In this document: positions 11,804-23,940 of the stretch, one piece after another | How the letters are laid out: each line of letters opens with the position of its first letter | Position numbering within the stretch: position 1 is the stretch's first letter | Assembly (NCBI GenBank): GCA_030512335.1 | Contig: JAULSU010000004.1 | Location: 2,728,001-2,792,000 of the forward strand | Direction: 5' to 3' | DNA from: Immersiella caudata | Lineage: Eukaryota > Ascomycota > Sordariomycetes > Sordariales > Lasiosphaeriaceae | DNA: 64,000 nt | Notes under the pieces: generated by a model | Seen by the model: the letters and a program-made list of their open reading frames with translations, nothing else | Told to the model about the DNA's origin: nothing | Database searches by the model: none | Translations under genes and position numbers: made by a program

Positions 11804-14659
11804 TCATGGCGTCATCTCGGCTCGTTCACTGTTTGTCGTTGCTGTTGTAACTGCTGCTGCGGCGTTCATATGCTGTGATTGTGATTCCGGTGGAGACTGC
11901 CGGGATCGTGGTATCGACTTCGAATCCGGATGTAGATCATGGATTTCCAGGCCAAGATCATCGTCGATTACCATTGCGTGCTGTCGTCTGTCCAGCGCAA
12001 GCTCGTAGGCCGAACCGATTCCCTTCAGTTCGTCCGGCACTTTACGGACAGGGGTTGAAGTGGAGGTCCCCCTCGAGCTTGAGAATGACGTCGCGGTGAA
12101 AAGGCTTGTTCCTTTCGCCTCGCTATTGCTGTCGTGAGCTGCATCTTCACGGGACCTCGGTCGAGGTGTTTCTGGGAAAGACTCCCCTCCGATATGGGCA
12201 TCTTTCTCTGGCTCTCTCCTGGAGCCCTCGAGCCCTCTTTCTACATCAAGCTCCACTGTTGTTGGAGTCGCTGCCGATGCGAGCATCGGCGCCGAGACAT
12301 CCTTTCCACTATCCGTTAGGGATCGAATTGGTATTGTTTCCCCCCCTTTTCCAGTAAAAAAATGACCACCATCATCGCCATCGACCGCGGGTTTCGCTGG
12401 AATCGTTCTCGGCGACGAGTTGCCATCTCCACCTGCCCTCTGCTGCGCGGACACTGTATCGTCGAACTGCGCGTTCGTCTGGTGAGACTCCATGAGCTCA
12501 CTGTGTTCCCGCAAGTCGACATCGGACCGTCCAAGTGGCTCGCTCGATGACAACTCGCTCACCGACTGCGCGATAAAGGTTGTGTGCTTGTTTTCCGGCC
12601 ACGGCCGCAAATGGGGACCATGCCGAGAAGGCCCACCGTGATTGCTAGGCATCGGTGAAGGTGGCGACCGCCCCCTTTGTGGATAGCAATACAAGTCTTC
12701 CAGCGCCGGCGGTGGTGGACTTCCCCAGCTGAGATACGACCACTGGTTCCCATGGTCCCCTGCTCTTAGCCGTGACCCATCAGCCGTGAAGCCGTCAAGC
12801 CCGAATTCCTGATGTGAGTACCTATCATCAACCGACATAGCGGAACCATTTGGAGGGCCATATTGGCTATCTTCCCTGGGGTCCGGAAACATGGATGCGA
12901 GCTGCACAGCTTGGAGTCGCCTGCGAGGATCCTCACTCAAGCAAATCGAAACGATCTGACGAAACCAGTGTGGAACTTGGACGTCTGCGTTGATGCGCAA
13001 AGGGCGTCCATGTGCCTCCGGTTCATCTTCCTGCGTCGCCAATGCCCACAAAACCATGCCGAGTTGGAAGAGATCGGACTTGACGCCAATATACATGGAT
13101 ATCCGTTGATTGCTCTCGATGAGTGGTGTCGCTTCTGGTGGCTCCCAACCAACAGGACAACCGCGCCTGTTAATGTCGATGATCTTAGCATCTCCCACGT
13201 CGTTGATAACGATGTTAGACAGAGTAAAGTCTCCTTGGACAAAACCGGCTTCATGAATTTCCGCAAGACCGTTGACAATCTGCCTCGCCCATTTCTCCCG
13301 AGTTGACCATGACAGCGAGTGGTTATGGTCGTAAATGATGTCAATGAGAGCGCCTTGGTCGGCGTAGCTGATGAGTAGCCCCTTGATATTCTCCTCCTTG
13401 TCATCGACAACGACCCCGTAGAACTGAATGACATTCTCTGCAGAACGCAATCGGTTGAGGGCGTTGATCTCGTATAGAAATTCGTCAACTGTGTCGGGAC
13501 CCGGGATTTCTTTTTTGATGAGCACCTCGCCGTTAACTCGAACCTTGTACACAAAGCCCGAAAGGTGGGAGTCAAACTCGAGTTCACGCTCCTTGACTCG
13601 CCGGCATCTCATATGCTGTATCATGCGAACAGTGGGGTAACAAATGATCTCCTGCGTGGCGAGTCAGTATTGGGCTGCCATAAGTTGCTGGCAGTTTTCA
13701 TAACCCACATTAACATCCTCAACGACGTGAACATGTAATCTGCCTTCCGTCGTCTGCAACTTGAGGTTGGTCACCGTATCGTAGAACTGGATGTCCCCGA
13801 GGCTCTCCCGAATGGCTTCATATATCTTGGCACTCTTGTCGCGTTGAAACTTTGTCTGAACGAGATCGAGCTCTAACGAATTTTCAGGGGCGTTCCGGTA
13901 GTCGAGGGATACAGTCACGCGGCGCCAGAGAGTGTTATTGCCCCTGTATGTCACAAAGAACTTTTCTCGCTTCGATTTGTCCCGGAAGTGCATCGAGAGG
14001 TTGAGAATCCATATCCTCTCGAGCTCGTCGTGGATCATGTTGTCATACTCCGAGGTGGTCATAGAATGATTATCGTTATCGGGAATAGGGTCCGTGAGGT
14101 GTTCCAGTGCCGGATCGTCTAGACCGCCGCCGACCACGGCGTCCGCCTCACCGCCGATCCCGTGGGCTCCATTCGTCTCCCCGATACTGCCCAACACCGG
14201 CTCCATGGTTTCCCCGGTGGGGCTCGTCGGCAGTGACGGGACCGATGCAGTGGCACTGTACGTGCGGCTCAGAAAATCCGGTGCGCTGGTCCGAGGGTTA
14301 GACTGAGAGAAGGCGCTGATCGAAGCATGTGCACGCCTGTCCACCGAAACTGCCCTTCGCTCCGCTGGCGTTTGTTTGACAGGTTCCAGCTTGTCTCGTA
14401 GCTCAGACTGTTGTCTCTTGAAGGTCTGGGCTCTAGGCAGACCCGGCACGACCTTCCTCGAGACTCGCCGTATGATACCGGCCCGATCATCCTGCTGCTC
14501 GGAGCCTGGCCCCTTTGAGGAAGCATCTGTCGACCCATGGTTGCCGTTGTCCTTATCCCTCCCAAAGAACCTGCGCCAAAGGCTCTGCTGCATCTGACCT
14601 GGACTGCCTGTAGGCGACACCGGGACCTGGATAGGAGCTGCGGGTGGAGGCTGAGCCAT
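11804..14659 (-). CDS. Fungal protein-kinase-like protein with atypical catalytic loop
   Basis: Model complement(join(11804..13651, 13709..14659)), 932 aa. A 57-nt intron (donor GTGGGT, acceptor CAG) joins VHVVEDVN to EIICYPTVRM in phase. Residues 1-220 are low complexity and Ser/Pro rich; about 215-330 form a conserved globular module (IHDELERIWILNLSMHFRDK). The kinase-like domain spans about 335-580. The likely VAIK lysine is at 362-363 (VLIKKEI), the alpha-C Glu is about 378, and the catalytic-loop Asp and Asn are 458 and 463 in VQGDFTLSN. The metal-binding DFG is replaced by DIN (D476). The HRD histidine/arginine pair is absent (QGD). The C-terminal 350 residues are disordered. Such proteins recur in filamentous ascomycetes annotated only as protein kinase domain proteins. 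Activity cannot be decided from sequence; D458, N463 and D476 leave catalysis possible. Confidence 0.8.
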
Positions 14660-17600
14660 GGGGCCAGGAGGGGAAGGGAAGGCCCCTCGAAGGCCACGTA
14701 GGGCTCGAGAGACTCGACCCAGTAGCGTCCACCGGTGAGGGGTGTATCTGAACGTATGGGATCCGCTTGCGTGAATAGGTGAAGGTGTCTGCTCAGGGCG
14801 AGGCGGGGGAATGGTGGAGGCTGGGTGGCAGTGATGATTCTGCCTCTTCTATGCTTGTTTTGATTCGAATGGGCGTGTCGGGCTAGGCCAAAAGAGAGGT
14901 GAAGAGAGTGGGGTTGGAAGATGAGAGCAAGACGCTACCACTTTACATTAAGCGCGGGCCGGCGCAGAGACTGCGGATGCGAGACACATCAAGCAAGCAG
15001 TTGGCGGAGGAGCGGGCCAGTCCATCAGCACGGTGCAGAGCCTCAGCGACGGGCGCCCGAGATACGTGGACGTAGAGGGAAGAGGAGGGTTGGTCGGAGA
15101 GGCAAATAGCAGTTTGCGGGGCACACGGTAGCGCTTGTCGGATGGAGCTCAGTCCGTGGCCCGGCGCTTGCGGTGCGGCTCAAGAACGTTATCGAAAGCA
15201 GGCGAGGGACTTGGGCGTTGCGCAAGAAACGGCAGCTGACGGGGCGCTGAGCAGCAGCAGCAAGATGAGGCCAGAAGTGCTTTATTCGGGGCGCATGCGA
15301 GTGTCAGTCAAGAGGAGTCTGACCTCGAACAGAGCTGCGCGGGGACAGGGGGGTCAAGGTCTGCTGGGGCGCAACGATGAGCAACGGAGGTGAAACCTGA
15401 GAAAAAGTGCTGCCGCATCTGTTGGATGGATCTCTGCCGGTATCTGGGGAGCCCTTGTCTTTACTGCGCGAGAAAGGAGTCTGCTGTTTGTCTTTGGTCC
15501 TTTGGCAGCTCCTGCATGGCACCGCTGCACGAAGGGAGAGGGACAAAAAAAGTCGCAACCTACCAGCCAGCCAAGCCAAGGCCGGTCCTCGAGTGCGGCG
15601 GTGGGTGGGACATGGCGGGACATTGGGAACAGCTCGGTGGCTGGGGGGTCATTGTGGGGCTCACACACGTGGATCGGTACAATGGGCTGCGGTGGGAGAT
15701 ACATTGCATATACCAACCAGGGCCCTTCTTTGGCCAGGCTATTCGTTCCTCCTCTGCCGCCTACAAGAGAGTTGGGCTCCAACATGGCCGCAGTCACCCT
15801 GCCGCTCCGAGCGCTACATTGGGAGGGCATGTTCGTGGGGTTTTCCGCGCTCAGCGTCTCGTTCGCTGTGTGCAGATCAGAGTCTTGATAAGTCTCACGC
15901 CGGGAGCTGGGGTCTGAGCTCGGGAGACACTGCCTTCCGCACGGCGGAATCGGCCCAAGCTCTGAGTGGAGCCTGGGCAGGGGTGCTGCCCTAGGCTCAC
16001 CGACAGATCGTTAGGTAGGAACCGCCCTAGTCGGCTCACCGCACATTCCGTATTTGTTATACCAAAATTTTCAGGTTTTGTTTCGTTGAGGGGAAGGAGG
16101 CGAGGCATATTCAGGCGCCATGTTGAACATCCTCCAGCAACACAAGACTGGGCGCAAAACTCGCTCAAGGGTGGTGGGGGTACCTCCATGAAGGGGTTCA
16201 TGGGGCAGATGGGGCTTGCCGTGGACCTCCCAAGTTATTTGCGGGGTGAAGCGGCTCATGCCGCGCTGGAAAACTGAACCCCGTTCCGCGATCGTCAAGG
16301 CCTAGTCCGAGCCGCCATCGCTTGCTCTCTTATCACAACTTCAGCTCTCGGCATCACGGGTTAGACAGCCAGTCGCGCTTTTGCTATTTTCTCAACCGAT
16401 AGCAACACCAATAGCCACGTGCACCGGATCGGACGTACAGACGGGTTTTCTCCCTTGCTTCTGTCTACCTACCATCCTTGGTAAGCTCCGATGGCCCTCA
16501 CGGCCGGCTTGGATGACCTGCAGCCCTCCTGTTGATGGTCGCTCCGGTCGTACGTGATACTCGGACAGGCCCAACGGGAGGCCTTGCTGTTGTCCAACAA
16601 AACTGGTTACACTAGGTACACAGTTGACCCCCCGCACCATGGCCGCGGAGAGGGCTATAGCATATCTGCCCTGCTATACTACAGGCTGCCAAAAGCTGGG
16701 CCGTTGCTTCGGCTGCAGGAGCTAGCCAGCCCATCAGGATCGAACCCATCACCAGTTGCCAGTCACTGGACACGTCTTTACGGCAAGCCTCGTTTTTGGC
16801 CCGCGTGTGGGGTAATGGCGTTGTCCCGCGAACACATTGCATGGGCTGAGAAAGGCCTCAGTGTAGGGGGTGTCTGACGTGTCTCATTGAAGGGCTGGGT
16901 GTGCTTGGGCATCAACAACCGAGCACCCCGACCAACCGGCGTCAGGGCTGATGCCATTTTGATGGTGAACCGCAATTTCGTCACTTTGAAGTTGACGATG
17001 CGCCCAGACTAGGTTCATGCCTCCGGCTGCTGATCTGTCCTTGCTGCAACAACGGACGCAGTCAGATCGGCCGGTGCTTGTCTGCCCGCAAGACGACGTG
17101 CTTCCTCCCGTCCTGTCGTCACCAGCCAGGGGCCAAACAAAACACAGGCTCCAATTCTCTCAAGTCCACACGGATGCAATGCTTACCAAACAAGCGTGCA
17201 TTGCCCGTCTCTGTTTTTTTCTCTCTGGCCCATGTAGATAGGTGCTCGACAGAAACACCCTGCTGTCTCGGCTACGGTGATCCAACCCTCCAATCAAGTG
17301 CCATGAGGTTGCCCTTGAACACCACAGACAATTCTCAAGTGACCCATGCAGCGAGTTCAAAGCCGTGAGCGCGTATCTGCCCAAATTCGTATGCCTCAGA
17401 CGTAAAACCGAGAACTAATGTAAACCAATCTTGCAAATAACCCGTTTGAAGATACCGACTCTCCAGATGAAGCCGTTGGGCATCAAGGGAAACCCAGAAT
17501 ACCGAACTAGACCAGACCGACCAGACCCAAGATAGGAAAGACGGTCGGACACATATTAGTTTTCCCCTCCGTACCCTAAAAAGCGATTGTGATCATTCCA

Positions 17601-18523
17601 TCATATCTGCCTCCACAGCGGAGTCCATCTCCGGAACCACTTGCTCCTATCTGCCCTACCCACCCTAACCATCCCACTGGCTCCCATCCAGTAATCTAGA
17701 ATCTATCTCGATGGAGGGACACTGTCGCCCTCTCCACACACACACATCACGCCACATCCATCGCTGTAACTTAAATCACGTTTTTCTGGTTATGCTTCTC
17801 TCATCTAGGTAATCAAGCCGTTCATCCGCTTCCGCCCATCCACCATCCATGGCTTACATACACAAAACTTCGCTGCCAGTCTCGTCCCTCTCTGGCAGGA
17901 AGGCAACAGCCAGCAGGTAGGTATGTAGCTGCGCATCATCCGATGCCGCGCCATGCCATACTCTGCCACACTGATGCCGCTAATCGCTGCCCCCCCAAAG
18001 CCCAGGCCCATTCCTTGGAGGGACACCTCCATATGCACTCATCCCCACCTTGCTACCTATCGTACAATAAACGATCCCCCTCTATCGGCATTACAAGAAC
18101 AAAAAGGGAGTGAGGAGTATGTAAACTAAGGTGTACCTTCAAGTGTGATGCGTCTTATTCTTCTTTTTATCTTTCGGGGAGCCTTGCCCAGTTCCAGTAT
18201 TGCCCTTCAAGTGTGAGAATGATCTTTGCGTTTCGCTGCCCGGGCGATCCCTTCCGATTAAAAAAAACGCCTGATAAATGCTCCCGCTCCCGCCACCCAT
18301 ATTCTCCTTCCCCTCGCCCCCTTCATGGGTTCGTTTTTATCGGTAGGGAAATTTACCGGCTTGGATGCCTGCCATTTTTCGAAGAAAAAAAGCAAAAGCA
18401 AGATGTACGCCGCTTGATGAAAGTTGAGAGGTTGGAAGAGCTCCGGGGTGCCAGTGACGGCTGGGATGCGGTTGGTTTCTCCAGTGCCTTGCCGTCCTGC
18501 CTGTGCCGTCGAGGCGTAGCTCT
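14660..18523. other. 3.9-kb intergenic region without recognised gene
   Basis: Lies between the start of the kinase-like gene and the stop of the Lon gene, both on the minus strand. The first part (14660-about 15100) is probably the kinase promoter and the last (about 18060-18523) the Lon 3' UTR. Frames up to 195 codons exist (for example 15407-15994, plus) but are Trp/Gly/Arg-rich, overlap frames on both strands and have no motif. A short CA run occurs near 17738. It could hold a non-coding RNA, but no evidence shows this. Confidence 0.45.
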
Positions 18524-21500
18524 CTATTCGCTCTGGTCACCACCGTGATTTGGCTTCTCCTTCTCCTCGTGGATGATTCTGCTCTTGTTGGCAGCCTCCC
18601 GGTCGAGGTTGGGGAAGATTAGATCGAACACTTCCGAGTACCAGCTCGCTGGCCGACCTTCGAGACCCTCCTTGATATTCTGTTCACTGTATCAGCACAT
18701 GTCAAGAAGCAATCCTTGGTACAGGGGTGGCATACCTCCGGGAGTTCGAGCCAGTCAGACATGTTGTCGTCCGGGAAGATGATAGTTTTGCACCCAGCCC
18801 GTCTCGCAGCTACCGTTTTCTCTCTCAGACCACCGATCCTGAGCACCTTGCCTGTCAGGGTTAGTTCTCCAGTCATGGCGATAGTGGGGTCGACAGGCTT
18901 GTCCAATGCCAGCGATAGCAGTGATGTTGCCATTGTGATGCCAGCCGACGGGCCATCCTTCTGCACAGCCCCCTCTGGAACGTGAACATGGATCTTAGCC
19001 TTGTCGAAGAAGTAGTTGTTGGGGAATTCCTTGGCCATGAACGACTTTGCGAAGGAGTAGGCGATGGATGACGATTCTTTCATCACGGTCTTGAGGTTAC
19101 CCGTGATTTCGAGAGAGGGCCTGCTGCTTGATGTGAGGGCCGACTGCAAGATCGACTCGACGTACATTGCAGTACCACCCATCTGCGTCCACGCCAGTCC
19201 CATCGTGACACCTGGTGGGGTGACGTCGTAGAGCCTGTCGGAGGTAAAGACGGGTGGTCCGACGTAGTCCTTCAAATTTTCCTTGCCGATAACCACGTGC
19301 ACCGAGTCGGGGATCTCCAAGGGAACTCGAGGCGTTTCCGTCGTCTCGGCCTCCTTTGCGGTGCCCTCCGTAGCCTTAGATGCCTCGCCATCCTCCTTTA
19401 CCTTCTCCGACTCCTCGAGAGCGGCCTTGCCCTCGTCAGTCAAGGCCTTCTCCTCCGGGAGCACTTCTTCTCCCAAGTCCTGGACGATCTTCAAGGCCGA
19501 CTTCCGGTACACCTTCTCGATCTGCTTCTTCAGGTTCCGTACTCCCGACTCCCGACAATACGACTTGATCAGCTCCGCGATTGCCTCCTCCGTCAGCTTC
19601 ACATCGGCTCCCTTCAAACCGGCGAGATCCTGAGCCTGCGGGGCAAGGTAGCGCTCTGCGATGGCCATCTTCTCGTCCGATACATACCCCGAGAGCCTGA
19701 TGACCTCCATCCGATCGAGCAGGGGCCGAGGGATTGTGTCGGTCAAGTTTGCCGTGCACACAAAGAGGACCTTGGACAGGTCGACAGGAACATCCATATA
19801 GTGATCCAGGAAAGAGCTATTCTGCTCTGGGTCAAGCAGCTCAAGAAGGGCAGAGGATGGATCTCCCTGATATCCCCGACCAATCTTGTCGATTTCGTCG
19901 ATCAAGATCAGTGGATTCTCCGTCTTGCACTTCTTGAGGGCCTGAATGACGCGGCCGGGCAACGCACCGACGTAGGTTCTTCGGTGGCCCTTGATTTCCG
20001 CCACGTCGGTAAGACCGCCGACGCTGAAGCGGTAGTACTCACGGTTGAGGGCACGCGCAATCGACTTGCCAATACTTGTCTTTCCCACACCGGGGGGGCC
20101 AACAAAGCAGAGAATTTTGCCCTCAACAGTTCCGCGCAACTTGCCGACCGCAATAAACTCTAAAATACGATCCTTGACATCCTTCAGACCGTAATGGTCC
20201 TCATCGAGTACCTTCATCGCGTTTTGGATGCCGAAATTCTCGGCGCTCCTCTGGCCCCAGGGGATTTGCGTAAGCCAGTCCAGGTAGTTTCGCGTGACAT
20301 TGAACTCGGACGCAGCCGGTTCGAGATGCGCCAACTTGTTGAGTTCCTCGTCAAACACCTTGCGAACGGCTTCCGGCATAGCCAGCTTGTCGGCCTTTTC
20401 TTTGAACTTCTCGACGAGTTTATCCTTGCCATCCGACTCGATACCCAGCTCCCGTCGAATGCCCTTCATTTGTTCCATGAGCCAGTACTCACGTTGGCGC
20501 TTTGTGATCTTGCTCTCCACATCCTTCGTAATTTTTGACTGTAACTGTGCATTCACATGTTCCTTCTTGAGCACCAAGAGAGCCTTGTGCATCCTTTCCT
20601 CCACGTTGAGGCTGGACAGAACCTCCTGGAGCTCTGCGGGCTCGCCAGCAGAGACAGCCGCGGCAAAGTCGGCAAGCTTGGCAGGCTCGGACATGACGTT
20701 GCCTGTCGACTGGCTCATCGAGAACGTTGATATCTGGTCCCGGAAAAGACTATTCATGCTGGCGACCTCCTTGAAGACATTCACAATCTCATTCGTGACG
20801 GCGCGGATGACCTGGCTCTTGGGATCGTATGGTTCCTCGGTCAAATTCTCGACGTTGACCAAGCTGACGGGATACTTCCGAAGGAATGATGTAGGCTCGT
20901 ATTGCTTCTGCGCGGATTCAGGTTTCGGTGCGACAGCGCTCTCTTCAAAGCTTGCAACCACATCGCCTTTCTGTGCAGGCTCCTCCTCCGCAGCCTTCGG
21001 TATCGGCTCGGGCGCAGGCTCCCCTTCGGCTGGCGTTGCAGCATCCGCCGCTCCAGGGGGGATCAGCTCAGACAGTTTTATTCTCCGGTGCGGGTACAGA
21101 ATCGCAGTCAGGCTCGTGCCATCGCCCCCGGCATTGCTCATGGGAAACGCGCTAGTGATCTGAGCAAATACACCCACGTCGTAAACGTCGTCTGGGCTGC
21201 GTATTACGTCGTCGTCGGCATTCTCATCTTTGAACAGGAAGGCTCCGACGTATGGCTGACCCCTTTTGATCATTTCGGATATCGCAGCGGCCACATTTGG
21301 GTCCTTGATCGTAATCGCCTTGTAGAATCCTGGAAAGAGCGGTCTCTTCGCTATCGGGATAGCCATGACCTGCGGGTAGATCTCGGGCACGAGCGGTTTT
21401 GTGAGGGCGCGATCACCCGGTTTCCTTCCCCGTTTTCCGCCGTCCCCGGAGCCACCCTCGCCTGACGACCCTCCGGCGCCGGCAGCACTGCCTTTCCCAT

Positions 21501-21861
21501 CCGGCGATTCCGCCGGTGCCTGTCCACCGCTGCCAGCCGGCGCATCCGAGCCAGAAATCTTAGCCTCAGCAACCTCTTTCTCCTCAGCCTCTGCCTTCTC
21601 CAAATTGGCCTTTATTTCCTCCTCCGAAAGGGGCTCCGATGTGCCGTCGAAGAAACCCTTGCCTTTTTGTTTTCCTAGCGCCGGATATGTCGAGAAGCTC
21701 GAGAAGGCCGAGGATGTGAAGTTCCTCCGCGGGTGAGACCGAAGATGCGCTCGGTTTCGCGTGGTGGAAAGAAACCTATGGCTCCATGCTCTCGTCGTTG
21801 TAACGGCAATGGGTGTTCTGGGCGCGGTGGATAGACCGGCGAGACGATGTCGCGACAGCAT
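18524..21861 (-). CDS. PIM1: Mitochondrial ATP-dependent Lon protease
   Basis: Model complement(join(18524..18679, 18736..21861)), 1093 aa. A 56-nt intron near the 3' end joins WLELPE to NIKEGLEGRPASWYSEVFD, which restores the conserved Lon C-terminus; read without it the frame ends in non-conserved sequence. The N-terminus (MLSRHRLAGL, many Arg/Ser, no acidic residue in the first 70) is a mitochondrial presequence. Next come the LON substrate-binding domain, interrupted by a Pro/Glu-rich insert typical of fungal Pim1, then AAA+ motifs GPPGVGKTS (near 590) and LILIDEIDKI. The S16 protease domain has the catalytic Ser in KDGPSAGIT (near 970) and the Lys in TGKVLRIGG. The enzyme degrades misfolded matrix proteins and supports mtDNA maintenance. 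A charged insert rich in Glu and Lys lies between the AAA+ and protease domains. Confidence 0.96.
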
Positions 21862-23174
21862 TGTCGTGGTTGTGAGAAGCTCTCAAGAGCTTAGAGCTCG
21901 GGAAGTCGCGGATTGAACCGATGTCGAGGTTTTGACGCGGCAGATGGACAAACAACAATCCCGCCGGTAGAAAAAAGAAAGAAAAAGGGCAGTTCACCGC
22001 CGATGATGTATGCAGAGGATACCTGGAAAATGCAATTTTAGCTCCGATGCACCATCGCTCCCGACCGAGAAACGGTTTGGTTGGCCAGTGCGCCTTTCAT
22101 CCGTCATCAAGACGCATCGCACGATCGCATTGGAGATGGACTATTTGCCTCGCAAACATGCTGACACACGAATCACCCATCGAGCTCAAAAGACATCAAT
22201 TGAATCGTAGATAGATTAAATTGCATCTAACAGGCCCCCAAATACCTATATTGTGGCGTATTTCGGCCACCTTGATGGGAGTGTTGCTCACTGTGTGAAG
22301 CTCCCCTATTCCATCTTGAAGCCCCCAATGATAGCAGATTTGGTTTATGTGTAAGTTGAACGTTGTCTTAGACCTTGGCTATATACCTAGCTAAAGATCT
22401 CAACAGGCAAGTCCGCGACGAGACGCAGGAGGCGACTACAGAAACGAAAACTCGAGCCACTGTAGACATGCTAGCGTTACCCTCTATGCCCAATCCAATC
22501 GGCGACCTCATATGCACCAGCCAAGAAAGCGAAAGAGCAAGGGACATTTGGCCCGTCGTTCCTCTCTGTCCTGGAACTGCTTTCGATATCTCGTCAACCC
22601 ACCTTCAACTTACCAGGTACCGAGCCCAATAACAGCCGCCTCAATGGGAAGGAAGCTTCAGCCACAATGCCCGGCAGGCAAGTGCTGCCAAGAATTTCTG
22701 TGCCCCTCATGGGCCTTCCAAGCTCCAAGCTCCCCGCCTGTTCTCGCCAGTCCAGACTCAGGCGGTACTCCGATTCCGTGGTTTTGACATGCATTGCGAG
22801 GGGAATCTAACCCACACCCAAGCTGTTTATCACGCCCCTTCAGCAGCCTGCAGATTGATTGCTTCAGTACCACTGCAAGAGCTGGCTGAATAACCAAACC
22901 TGCCTCTATTTAGCCTGTCAGCTGCTCTCGGACGCAGTATCTCCATGCTTCGCGCAGACTTCGCAGGTCAACGTTATATCGTGCGACTTTGGTTGGCTAG
23001 TTGGGGTTGCAAAGCATCCGGAGCTGCTGGAGCCTGGCGCACAAGAGCGCCGCAGACCCCTCTCGAATTTCCCTTCTTCTCCATCCTCCACCATCGCTGA
23101 CGCTGATGGGAGGCTGCCTTCCCTCTCTGAGCTGCATATAAACACCCATACATCATAGATCGTTGCTTTGCGCC
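21862..23174. promoter_or_regulatory. Divergent intergenic region between PIM1 and the 199-aa gene
   Basis: About 1.3 kb between two genes transcribed away from each other, so it should contain both promoters. No heat-shock element array or other clear operator was recognised. An A-rich purine run occurs on the plus strand near 21971-21986. Short frames only. Confidence 0.45.
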
Positions 23175-23774
23175 ATGACATCCAAAGCAGCATCAGCCGA
23201 CATTGCCTCCCGAGTTTCCAAATTGTCGCTCGAAACGCCCTCCGGATCTGCAGGTGCCCGCTCCTCCAAAACGCAAAAGACGAAGAAGGCCCCCGCCGTC
23301 GCCGACAGTTGGGAGGACGAAGATGTGAGCTCTGGGTCCAAAGCGGGCAGCGACAAAGACGGCGACTCGGCGTCGGACGATGAGCAAGATCAGGACCGAA
23401 AGGCCACGCGAAGCACTGGTCAAGCCGGCACCGCCGCACCACCCCCCACGCCCATGTCACCGACATACGGCTCCAAGCATCCGTTCCCGCCGTCCGCCGC
23501 CAGCGGAGACGCATCGTTTGATTCGCCATACGGCGCTGACGTGGGTGGGGCTGGCGTACCCGAAAAGAAACGACCTGAAAAGACAGATGCAGTGGCCCGT
23601 CGCATGATTGCCAGCGCGCTGGGTGTGAAAGTACCCAGGATGACGGAGGAGCAAAAGAAGTATGATCAGGCCATGCGGGAGAAGGAACGTCGTCGTCGGG
23701 AGGAAGATAAGGCGCTGCAGAAGAAAAAAGAGGATGAAGCCCTCAAAGCCAAACAGGCCATCTGGGAAGATTGA
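23175..23774 (+). CDS. Conserved-looking acidic/coiled-coil hypothetical protein, 199 aa
   Basis: Single exon from ATG 23175 (MTSKAASAD) to TGA 23772-23774. The motif DSWEDEDV lies near residue 45, followed by an acidic Ser/Asp-rich disordered stretch. A Pro-rich linker follows. The last 65 residues are a likely helical/coiled-coil region dense in Arg, Lys and Glu (KYDQAMREKERRRREED) ending in AIWED. This looks like a small nuclear or cytosolic protein in other filamentous fungi, but I do not recognise a named family. It converges on RRG7, whose stop lies 166 bases downstream. Confidence 0.75.
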   Translation: MTSKAASADIASRVSKLSLETPSGSAGARSSKTQKTKKAPAVADSWEDEDVSSGSKAGSDKDGDSASDDEQDQDRKATRSTGQAGTAAPPPTPMSPTYGSKHPFPPSAASGDASFDSPYGADVGGAGVPEKKRPEKTDAVARRMIASALGVKVPRMTEEQKKYDQAMREKERRRREEDKALQKKKEDEALKAKQAIWED

Positions 23775-23940
23775 TTTGGTCAAACCGGGCTTGGATTACC
23801 GTGAACATTTTCTGGAGACTGCGAGTATATCTGTATTCCTCCTCCCGGGGCATTTCTTCTTGAAGAATGGCGCTGGTGACCTTGTCTCCGAGGAGAGTTG
23901 CGGCATCGGAGATATTCTTGAAAATATATACCAAAAAGCA

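Noticed and set aside
15390..15994. Two overlapping plus-strand frames (175 and 195 codons) in the 3.9-kb gap
   Set aside because: They are mutually overlapping with a third frame, rich in Trp/Gly/Cys/Arg, and have no motif or splice logic.
16725..16760. A possible T-arm-like sequence (GGATCGAACCC)
   Set aside because: One base short of the usual T-arm and with no cloverleaf on either strand.
19297..20163. A 288-codon frame on the plus strand opposite the Lon AAA+ domain
   Set aside because: Antisense shadow of a highly conserved coding region; residues are Leu/Arg/Gln-rich without domain signature.
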